Source: Desulfobacter hydrogenophilus (GTDB taxonomy: Bacteria; Desulfobacterota; Desulfobacteria; Desulfobacterales; Desulfobacteraceae). From it: a stretch of DNA of 64,000 nucleotides. The stretch lies in the NCBI RefSeq assembly GCF_004319545.1, contig NZ_CP036313.1, positions 3,784,501 to 3,848,500 on the forward strand. Direction: 5' to 3'. A program made the translations under genes and the position numbers. This document shows, piece by piece, positions 38,107 through 44,956 of this stretch. The notes beneath the pieces were generated by a model. The model was not told the DNA's origin. It saw nothing but the letters and a program-made list of their open reading frames with translations, and made no database searches. Positions within the stretch are counted from its first letter, which is position 1, and each line of letters opens with the position of its first letter.

Positions 38107-39199
38107 TATTTCTTCTCCAAAATTTGAATCAGGGAGATTATATGTACCAAATTTTGAAAGAAGCAGCGGCGAGGTCTATCGGCGGGATAGGCGGGGTATG
38201 ATTTTTTATTTGATTGGCGGGATATAGCGGCGGGATATCTGCCCGTTACATTATTTCGTCATGAAACTGCGGGGTACGCGTTACACTTTTTGAATCTTAC
38301 CAATCGAAGAACATGATAATTGCCAGAGTCTTTTAGTAGTGTTATTAATTGCCTAACTATTCGATTACGATCTGACTGTCTGACTTTATAAATTCGTCGA
38401 ACGAACCGATCAAGTAGCTTGATTGCAAAAGCATCTTCCATTTTCGCCGGTATAAATACCGATTTCTGCTTCACCGTCTCTGTTTCTAATGAAGATAAGG
38501 TGAGGTTATTTGAATTCCAGTACTGAACAGTGTGCTTTACAGCTTTTTCTACATCTCCATAACCAGACAGTAAATCCCATTGCCAAACATCTGATGATGT
38601 AAGTGTTTTAGAAAGTTGCTCTCTGTCAAAAACCTGTTTTAGCATTGATTCAGTCTACCGCTTAGAGTTAATAAGTCGACCTGTAATCTCCGTTTATCTT
38701 ACGAGTTCAATTGGCTATCAGGATAATCTCCGAAACGTAAGGATTACCTGATCGAGATAAATGGGGAAGATAAATGCTGAAATTATTAACATCATCTGGA
38801 TAGGCTTGCAAATTTTTTATTTCGTTTGTCGCATAGTTCACCAAGAACTTACTGGCACGATTTCCCGTCAAAACAAACATTATAAACCCATATAATATTA
38901 TAAAGGGCTCATTAGTTTTACAAATGAAAGGAAACACAGATGAGAAAAAAGATTAATGGCGTATGGTTTGAAACAGCATCCCTGATCGCTGAAACGCAGA
39001 GTCTGACAGCTTCCACCCGGCAAAATATTTCAAATCTTTCACTGTGGACTACATTAATATCGAAGTATCCCTAACGTAGAATTTAAAACCCCGGACTATT
39101 ATTAATAGTCTGGACCATCAATCAGATAAACGTTGCGAATAGATGACCTGGTTTGATTAACCGCGCCTTTAGGCGCTTTTAAGAGACCTATTTGAGCGA

Positions 39200-39227
39200 T
39201 TGACAATCAAGCGCCCAGGGTTATAAC
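39200..39227 (+). promoter_or_regulatory. Candidate sigma70 promoter for pyk
   Basis: TTGACA and TATAAC are spaced by 16 bases, about 135 bases before pyk. The leader that follows contains the second copy of the 47-base repeat. Confidence 0.55.
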
Positions 39228-39285
39228 TGCTGTAGAGCATGCTTTTCTCTTGCGCCTGATTCCCCAAATGGCGTATTCTGTTTAC

Positions 39286-39334
39286 AACAGCCACGGGCTG
39301 ATTTGGTCTATCGACACCCAGACTCACCCAACAA
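39286..39334 (+). repeat. Leader repeat, copy 2 (upstream of pyk)
   Basis: AACAGCCACGGGCTGATTTG and following blocks match the copy upstream of ileS. The segment CAGCC-ACG-GGCTG can form a hairpin, followed by a possible GTCT...AGAC hairpin. The position between promoter and gene is the same in both cases. Confidence 0.55.
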
Positions 39335-39362
39335 CGAAATATGAAAGCAATTTAAAAACTTA

Positions 39363-40847
39363 TTGGAACTTTTAGATAAACTTTATCATGGCATTGTGCC
39401 GAAAGAGAGGGCTGCTTTGAAAAGGCGTAAAACAAAAATTGTAGCTACCATATCCAACCTGAATTGTTCGGTGGAATTTATTAAAACTCTTTATCATGCC
39501 GGAATGAATGTGGTGCGTTTGAATACGGCCCACATGAGCCATGATGATGCCATGCAAGTTATTGAAAATACCCGCAAGGTATCGGACAAGATCGGTATCC
39601 TTTTAGATACCAAAGGTCCTGAAATCAGAACCTGTGATGCTAAGGATCCCCTGTCCGTCGTTTCTGGGGATTCTATCCGTATGAAAGGAGAGGCCGGTGG
39701 GATTTCCAAGGATGATGTGATCTGTGTATCCTACCCCCATTTTGTAGATGATGTGCCGGTTGGGTCTTCCATTCTCATTGATGACGGATGCATTGCCCTG
39801 AAAGTGACAGATAAGGCAGATGGATATCTTAACTGTTTTGTGGAAAATGACGGGGTAATTTATCCCAGAAAAAGTGTCAATATCCCATCAGTTCTTGTTA
39901 AATTGCCGGCATTAAGCGAAAAGGACAAGGGGTTTATTGCCTTTGCCGCAGACCAGGATCTTGACTTTATTGCCCACTCCTTTGTTCGCAACAAGGAAGA
40001 TGTCCTGGCGGTTCAAAACATTCTTGATGAGAAAAAATCTCCAATCAAAATTATCGCCAAGATTGAAAATGCCCAAGGGGTCGATAAGCTTCGGGAAATT
40101 CTGGAATATGCCTATGGGGTGATGGTGGCCAGGGGTGATTTAGCCGTTGAGATCCCAACTGAAAAAATTCCGTTGATCCAAAAAGATATTGTCCAAACAT
40201 GTATTGAACTTAGACGTCCTGTTATTGTAGCTACCCAGATGCTGCATTCCATGATTCACTCACCACGGCCCACAAGGGCTGAAGTGTCTGATGTAGCCAA
40301 TGCCTGCTTGGATCATACTGATGCGTTGATGCTGTCAGGTGAGACGGCCAATGGTAAATATCCTGAGCAGGCGGTGCTGACCATGGCCAGGATTGCCCAG
40401 GAAGTGGAGTTAACACGAAGCTCATTTATTGACATCCCCTACTCAAGCCTTGGCAATTTGACAGACTATCTTGCCAAGGCCGCAGTGAAGTCCTCCCTGC
40501 GTTTGAACACCCGGGGGATTGTGGCGGACTCTCTTTCCGGAAAAACTATTCTGGCCCTGGCCGCCTACCGGGGGGACAGCCCGATTTTCGCCCAGGTCTA
40601 TGATAAGAAAGTGATGCGCATGCTCTCTTTATCCTTTGGGGTATTTCCCGAGTACATTCCTCTCGGGCCAAGTCCACGGAAATCAGTTACAGGCGCCATA
40701 TGTCGTTTAATTGAAGAACAAAATTTTAACGATGACGACCTGATTATTGTGCTTTCCGGCAGTTTCGGTCCTGAACGAGGCGCCTCTTTTATTGAAATCA
40801 GCAATGCAAAAAATTTCAGTGATCAATGCACGTGGAGCCGGAAATAA
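39363..40847 (+). CDS. pyk: Pyruvate kinase
   Basis: The 494-residue glycolytic enzyme converts phosphoenolpyruvate and ADP to pyruvate and ATP. The N-terminal KRRKTKIVATISNL and the substrate loop GMNVVRLNTAHMSHDDA are present. The active-site signature IIAKIENAQGVDKL follows, with the metal-binding glutamate. After it come GVMVARGDLAVEIP and LMLSGETANGKYPEQAV. The start is TTG with no strong ribosome binding site; no in-frame ATG lies nearby. The family usually reads NxSH in the substrate loop; here it reads NTAHMSH. The last 67 bases are duplicated at 44890. Confidence 0.93.
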   Translation: MELLDKLYHGIVPKERAALKRRKTKIVATISNLNCSVEFIKTLYHAGMNVVRLNTAHMSHDDAMQVIENTRKVSDKIGILLDTKGPEIRTCDAKDPLSVVSGDSIRMKGEAGGISKDDVICVSYPHFVDDVPVGSSILIDDGCIALKVTDKADGYLNCFVENDGVIYPRKSVNIPSVLVKLPALSEKDKGFIAFAADQDLDFIAHSFVRNKEDVLAVQNILDEKKSPIKIIAKIENAQGVDKLREILEYAYGVMVARGDLAVEIPTEKIPLIQKDIVQTCIELRRPVIVATQMLHSMIHSPRPTRAEVSDVANACLDHTDALMLSGETANGKYPEQAVLTMARIAQEVELTRSSFIDIPYSSLGNLTDYLAKAAVKSSLRLNTRGIVADSLSGKTILALAAYRGDSPIFAQVYDKKVMRMLSLSFGVFPEYIPLGPSPRKSVTGAICRLIEEQNFNDDDLIIVLSGSFGPERGASFIEISNAKNFSDQCTWSRK

Positions 40848-40848
40848 G
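40782..40848. repeat. Integration-site-like repeat, copy in pyk 3' end
   Basis: The final 67 bases of pyk through the stop codon match 44890-44956 at 59 of 67 positions without gaps. The duplicated stretch brackets an insertion carrying an orfAB transposase and a PEP-CTERM gene, as an attachment site would. Confidence 0.6.
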
Positions 40849-41382
40849 CGTACCGTTTATTTTGTTTTAGGGACCTATAAATGAAACTTCGACATCATTT
40901 TTTGGGTGAAGAACACGAACAATACGAATACCGTTTGGGAAAGCAATCAATCAAACCAGAAAAGCCACGAATGGAAATTTTGTATTGGGGCCAAACGATT
41001 TCAGGATGAAATCGGCATGATGCTGGACAGATGTGCTTTTCCAGGTAAAGCTGGCAGACCGAGGACAAAAAATTGATAAAGACCTTGGTCTGTCCACAAT
41101 TTATTCTAAGCCCCTGTGTAAAAAATGTAACAATAATTTAATAATATATTATAAATGTAATCTTTTATGTAAAATACATTTTATTTAAAAAATTCCTAAT
41201 CTTGTTATTTTTAAAGAAATGGCTTGAATTTTAGTGGGTTAAAGAAAGAAATATTTTTTTTATTTCTGGGCATGAAAGTTGCTTTGCTATTTACCCATGT
41301 TATTAGAACGTTTGAGTTTATTTAAAGAATAAATACAGAAAATTCCTATGATAGCAAATGACGGTTGGTATTGATCTTGCTC
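40849..41382. other. A+T-rich region without a convincing gene
   Basis: A 42-codon rightward ATG frame starts at 40881 (MKLRHHFLGEEHEQYEYRL) but has no strong ribosome binding site. The rest is low in coding signal. The left boundary of the orfAB element should lie here; I could not find an inverted copy of its right-end motif. Confidence 0.4.
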
Positions 41383-43179
41383 TTAAGTAGCGAATAAGGA
41401 TGCCAATTTTTTCGGCAAATCAGGCCGCTGAATTATTTTTTTCATTTCAGGGCTAATTTTTCCATACGTTTTTTGTTCGTCGTTTAATTTTTCAAGAACC
41501 ATGTTGTAGTCAATTTTTTCGAATCGTTCCTCCAAAGTAGCATTCCCATCAAGGATGGCTTCCATATATTCTGCTTTATCAAGATTCTTGATTAACGGCG
41601 TGTCTGTGAGCATGGTTTTGAGCCTTTTATTTAATGATATTGTTCCACTTCTTTTCCGGTTTCTACGTTTAAGTTCCCGGAAAAATCGTTCCAAAATATT
41701 GTTTGTGCGTTGAGGTTGGATGTGAACCTGCTGACCATTGGATGTTTCGATTGTAATTGGATCGGCAAAAAGTTTCTCCCAGTAAGTGTCGATCTGTTTG
41801 ATCATTTTTTTATATGAGTCTGTTTGAGATAATTTCGGGTCTGCCATTATTTGCGCCCTGAATCTTTTCACTTTCTGAGCAATACGTTTTATATTGGTAT
41901 TATTATCGCCGTCATCATTAAGTCCTTTCTTATTTTCAGAAACGGTTATGGATAAGGCGGTTCGGAGTTGTTTGAAGGTTTCCATCTTTTTTTCAATTTG
42001 CTTAGCGGCGCTTCTCAACTGTTGGTCATTGATGATTTTATTGAGAGGCTTCCAAAGATTGAAGAAATGTTTATCGAATTGATTGTAGCCAGAGGTGTCC
42101 ACCATTTTATACAGGACTTTTAGCCGCTGGTAAAAAATAAAGTGCGGGCAATCAAATGGGAAACCATAACCCTCAAGTTGGCCAGTTGTGTCAAGAGCCC
42201 AATGGATCATGACATATGACGACACAATCGCCAGTTTTTCTGCGGGTATTGTGTTCGGCTGATTTTCAGCAATACACTCTAATAGCCCTGTCCCAAGTTG
42301 AGTATCGTTTCCCATGAGAGAGTCCAGCGCCTTTGCTTTTGCCCGAAGCACTGTTCTGATTTTATGCTTTGTTAAACGGATTCTAATCTTAGCGTATTCT
42401 GCTTCATATAAATCTTTTCCAATATCTCTTAAAAAATGGAAATGGCAGATGAAATCCGGAATACCTTTGAACACAACCTCTACTGCCGATAAAATGCCTT
42501 TACCCATATCATGGACCAGAGCAACCGGGTTGCCGTATTGCTTTTTTATTCTTTCTAAAAAGGGGATGATGGATTCTGCTTTTTCCGAGGGCAATTTGAT
42601 ATTATCCAATACTATTTGAGCAATGCCGTCCATACCGGTAAAAAGATGAGGACTGCCGCCTTCGCAAGTGCCATCTATATGCAGAATATAGCCGCCTTTG
42701 TGTGACATCAGTTGATTTAATCGTTGCTGTGCCTGCTGATGGGCTATGGCCAGATAAGCAATAAATTTCTTACCAAGGAAACCAATCTCTCGTTGAGAAA
42801 TGGTTATATTTCTATCTGACAGCAGTGCAATGATTTGCTGTTCTGATAGACAGTGAACAAAAAGTCCATATCCGACAAAAACCAACACATCATACCCATA
42901 CGTGCACCGATATGGGGTCAAAGAACGAAGCTGTTGACTTTGATGGACCGTGTTATCAATTGGATTGACCAAAACTGTTTCCTTTGCACAAAATGCCCCG
43001 ATATCCAAAGTCACAACGTTTTTCTTCCTGGTTTTGAGCACTTTCAAATCCCGTTGGCCTACCTCCTGCGGATAAAAGGAAATAGTTGGCTCCTCCGGAA
43101 ATAGATTCTGCGGACAAATCCCTTCAGTGATTTTGTCGATATACCCTGTGAGACATTTTATGGCTCTGTATCCGAAGTT
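41383..43179 (-). CDS. Transposase orfB, reached by -1 frameshift
   Basis: The open frame runs 599 codons from the frameshift site and has no start codon near its beginning. The opening NFGYRAIKCLTGYIDKITEG looks fully coding, showing that translation enters from orfA. The body contains LHIDGTCEGGSPHL, VALVHDMGKGILSAVEVVF and a CHFHFLRDIGKDLYE block, typical of a DDE/RNase-H-like transposase, and a basic ERFFRELKRRNRKRSG stretch near the end. A TTG at 43047 could start a shorter 554-residue form, but has no ribosome binding site. The IS family is not certain. Confidence 0.75.
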   Translation of the reverse strand, partial: NFGYRAIKCLTGYIDKITEGICPQNLFPEEPTISFYPQEVGQRDLKVLKTRKKNVVTLDIGAFCAKETVLVNPIDNTVHQSQQLRSLTPYRCTYGYDVLVFVGYGLFVHCLSEQQIIALLSDRNITISQREIGFLGKKFIAYLAIAHQQAQQRLNQLMSHKGGYILHIDGTCEGGSPHLFTGMDGIAQIVLDNIKLPSEKAESIIPFLERIKKQYGNPVALVHDMGKGILSAVEVVFKGIPDFICHFHFLRDIGKDLYEAEYAKIRIRLTKHKIRTVLRAKAKALDSLMGNDTQLGTGLLECIAENQPNTIPAEKLAIVSSYVMIHWALDTTGQLEGYGFPFDCPHFIFYQRLKVLYKMVDTSGYNQFDKHFFNLWKPLNKIINDQQLRSAAKQIEKKMETFKQLRTALSITVSENKKGLNDDGDNNTNIKRIAQKVKRFRAQIMADPKLSQTDSYKKMIKQIDTYWEKLFADPITIETSNGQQVHIQPQRTNNILERFFRELKRRNRKRSGTISLNKRLKTMLTDTPLIKNLDKAEYMEAILDGNATLEERFEKIDYNMVLEKLNDEQKTYGKISPEMKKIIQRPDLPKKLASLFAT

Positions 43180-43799
43180 TTTTTTAAAAGGTCATGGAAT
43201 TGCAAAAATTGTTTAACAACAACTGGGTCAAAGCGCTCACCCGGAAGAGCAGATTCAATGGCAAGCCGGTCAACTTCAATACCTGGGTTTTTTATTATGT
43301 GTACTAAAATTTTAACTGCCTGGGTATCAGTGGGCCAACCATCGGTCTTGTGTCGTTCTGCACCCCTTTTTTGTAGTTGATATTTGTTGGGTGCCGCTGA
43401 AAAATAAACAAACCGGCCCTGATGTTTTTCTCGTTTGATTTCGTCGGATTGCTTGATTTGTGAAAAATAGGAACTACTTGAAGGGATCTCAATAATGCTC
43501 GAAATATCAGCGGCACTGAGCCCAGCTTCAGATCTTTTTACCAATTCAATAATTGTTTGTTTTAAATTGCCGTGCTTGGAAAATAGAGCAAATTGATATT
43601 TCCATAATCCATTATCGTCAAATTCAGGAATTTCGGGCAATGTGTAGTAGCGACCGTTTTGATTTATGCTTGTGAATGTTTTCCACTTTTTTAATCTTCT
43701 TCTCACTGTTATCGCAGAGCATTGGAGTAATTGCGCCAGCTTTTCAATTGCCATAATTTTGTCTTGCCTAAACTTTTTCCGAACGTCATATTCATCCAT
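43158..43799 (-). CDS. Transposase orfA, helix-turn-helix protein
   Basis: The 213-residue protein has an N-terminal helix-turn-helix (IEKLAQLLQCSAITVRRRLKKW, near 18-39) and a second helical DNA-binding-like domain (SAADISSIIEIPSSSSYFSQI, near 93-113). Its last codons pass over AAAAAAAA followed by CTTC. A -1 slip there joins it to orfB, giving a fusion of about 805 residues. It may also act alone as a repressor; a large palindrome lies just upstream of its start. No strong ribosome binding site is visible. Confidence 0.7.
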   Translation of the reverse strand: MDEYDVRKKFRQDKIMAIEKLAQLLQCSAITVRRRLKKWKTFTSINQNGRYYTLPEIPEFDDNGLWKYQFALFSKHGNLKQTIIELVKRSEAGLSAADISSIIEIPSSSSYFSQIKQSDEIKREKHQGRFVYFSAAPNKYQLQKRGAERHKTDGWPTDTQAVKILVHIIKNPGIEVDRLAIESALPGERFDPVVVKQFLQFHDLLKKTSDTEP

Positions 43800-43810
43800 T
43801 CCCCCTCCGT

Positions 43811-43853
43811 GATAAAGTATGTGTAATTGTGAACGAATTACGCATACTTTATC
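43811..43853. promoter_or_regulatory. 43-base palindrome upstream of orfA
   Basis: GATAAAGTATGTGTAATT and AATTACGCATACTTTATC face each other around a 7-base centre. A third, single copy (ACACATACTTTATC) lies at 43944-43957. The pattern fits an operator for the orfA helix-turn-helix protein or transposase-binding sites at the right end of the element. Confidence 0.6.
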
Positions 43854-44091
43854 ATGGATATGGAAGGGGTTTCAAACTATTTTTCCCTGAAATTTTAGGT
43901 CGATAGGCTAAAAATGAACATATTGGAGTGAACTTTAAGGAAAACACATACTTTATCAGTTTCAAGTTCGAGGTAGGACGTCATTATTGATGGGGCTTTT
44001 CAAGATTCCAACCGTCATTTGCTGCCATAGGAAAATTCAAACTATTTTTTATTACAATGGCTCAAATATAAAAACGGGCTTAACAAGACTA

Positions 44092-44175
44092 CCCAAAGAA
44101 AAAGCCAACCCGGCCGACAGGCCGGTTCGGAAAGTCACAGGGATCTCGTTGTTGAGAACAGCCGACTGCCTTGGG
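44092..44175 (+). ncRNA. Candidate GEMM-I-like riboswitch
   Basis: The leader folds with an outer CCCAA/TTGGG stem. It then reads AAGCCAACCCGGCC, a GACA tetraloop and GGCCGGTT, then CGGAAAGTCACAGGGATCTC, a short hairpin, and GAACAGCCGACTGCC. This matches the order of GEMM-I elements (GGCAAACC hairpin with GNNA loop, GCAAAGCC, second hairpin, AGCCGGGTTGCC). It ends about 20 bases before the PEP-CTERM start, so it could mask the ribosome binding site or end transcription. Assigned by eye; ligand could be c-di-GMP or cGAMP. Confidence 0.62.
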
Positions 44176-44193
44176 AAGAAAGGAAATTTTTTT

Positions 44194-44784
44194 ATGAAGA
44201 CGTTTGTTGGTTTATTGGTTGGGTTGTTTTTAACTCTTTTTGTTGTTGGAAGTGCTTCTGCTATTTCGTTCACAGATACTGTAGATTTGAACGACGTGAT
44301 TCTTTCGGAAGGCCCTATAGCAAGCCTTGGTCACGTTACTGAATATAGCTATACGCACAACACCCCGTCCGATTTTGAGGTCCCACCTGATACAGTTATA
44401 TCCGCCACGCTGACTATTTCTGGTTACTGGATAGATGATAATAATGACACTGTGACTGTCGAAGAAACTACTGTCGGAACTTTAAATTCAGGAGGAAATC
44501 AAGGTAGCTTCCTGTGGTGGACTTGGGATAACCCTTCAATTTCTGCTTTTGATATCTCAGGAATTTTTCAAACTTGGGAGGCCGAAACACTTCTTGATAT
44601 TACAATCACTGCTAATGGAAATTTTCCTGATGGGATTATTCAGCTTTCAAGTTCAGTATTTGAACTTGAATATGAAAATGGAAGTGATCCATCAGGTGGT
44701 GCCCACGCCCCCGAACCAGCCACAATGGTTCTGTTTGGTCTCGGGCTTCTTGGTGTGGCTGGAATGAGCAGAAAGAAAAGCTAA
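44194..44784 (+). CDS. PEP-CTERM sorted surface protein
   Basis: The 196-residue protein has a clear signal peptide (MKTFVGLLVGLFLTLFVVG, cleavage after ASA) and a secreted domain of about 140 residues with beta-strand character and many Asp, Thr and Ser. It ends with a PEP-CTERM sorting signal APEPATMVLFGLGLLGVAG plus basic tail SRKKS. AGAAAGGAAA lies before the ATG at 44194; a longer open frame upstream overlaps the riboswitch and is not real coding. It lies inside the segment bounded by the pyk 3' duplication and is followed by a terminator. Confidence 0.88.
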   Translation: MKTFVGLLVGLFLTLFVVGSASAISFTDTVDLNDVILSEGPIASLGHVTEYSYTHNTPSDFEVPPDTVISATLTISGYWIDDNNDTVTVEETTVGTLNSGGNQGSFLWWTWDNPSISAFDISGIFQTWEAETLLDITITANGNFPDGIIQLSSSVFELEYENGSDPSGGAHAPEPATMVLFGLGLLGVAGMSRKKS

Positions 44785-44785
44785 G

Positions 44786-44838
44786 CAAAAATAGGGGCAG
44801 ACAATAATTGCAAAAGAATGTGGTCTGCCCCTATTTTG
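44786..44838. terminator. Rho-independent terminator after PEP-CTERM gene
   Basis: CAAAATAGGGGCAGAC and GTCTGCCCCTATTTTG are perfect 16-base arms around a 21-base loop, with a T-rich tail. It directly follows the PEP-CTERM stop. Confidence 0.8.
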
Positions 44839-44889
44839 TTTATGCCTCGATAATTACAAAGAAAGGTGAATAATTGCCCCTTCGAGGAT

Positions 44890-44956
44890 GCCTCTTTTAT
44901 TTAAATCAGCAATACAAAAAACTTTAGTGATCAATGCGCGTCGAGTCGGGAATAAG
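44890..44956. repeat. Integration-site-like repeat, distal copy of pyk 3' end
   Basis: This copy of the last 67 bases of pyk (59 of 67 identical, no gap) overlaps the 3' end of the leftward radical SAM gene. Its last codons (DLIPDSTRIDH) are therefore antisense to pyk-derived sequence. Confidence 0.6.

Larger units (their letters stand above)
33956..38302 (-). mobile_element. TniA/TniB-type transposon inserted in drt3a
   Basis: The 4347-base element starts TGATGAGATTCAAATAATGT and ends with the inverted, imperfect partner of that sequence. A 6-base target duplication ATCGAA lies at 33950-33955 and 38303-38308. AATAATGTAACGG-like sites recur inside both ends (33967, 34069, 38242), like the repeated transposase-binding sites of Tn7/Tn5053-type elements. 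It carries five leftward genes, including a Mu/TniA-type integrase and a TniB-like ATPase. I see no TniQ, resolvase, CRISPR or cargo of known function. Confidence 0.88.
31510..38645 (-). pseudogene. drt3a: Reverse transcriptase, DRT3a-like, split in three by two insertions
   Basis: Three leftward pieces (38645-38303, 33955-33839, 32245-31510) form one gene after removing a 4.35-kb transposon, a 1.6-kb IS and one copy of each target duplication. The joins read NYHVLRLDIKDCYETI and LLNNIHRDLRINHAMHG, and the total is exactly 394 codons including stop (393 residues). The restored protein shows RT motifs RLDIKDCYETI, MHGLPRGLSISSTLAEL, the catalytic ARYVDDIIVLT and FDYLGYSIKV. It is the first gene of the two-RT system and overlaps drt3b by 8 bases. 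The first ATG (38645) lacks a strong ribosome binding site. The system should now be inactive unless the C-terminal piece, or drt3b alone, retains a role. Confidence 0.85.
38646..39362. other. Intergenic region between drt3a and pyruvate kinase
   Basis: About 700 bases hold the presumed drt3a promoter on one side and the pyk promoter and leader on the other. A small rightward ATG frame of about 44 codons starts at 38940 (MRKKINGVWFETAS), with weak support. A CGCGCCTTTAGGCGC hairpin followed by T lies near 39164-39181 and may be a terminator. Confidence 0.4.

Noticed and set aside
29574..38645. Retron or group II intron reverse transcriptase
   Set aside because: There are two different RTs in tandem, no maturase or HNH domain, no intron RNA domain V, and the nearby RNA does not look like an msr-msd with priming guanosine.
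43987..44193. N-terminal extension of the second PEP-CTERM protein
   Set aside because: The upstream open frame covers the riboswitch, and the signal peptide and ribosome binding site place the start at 44194.
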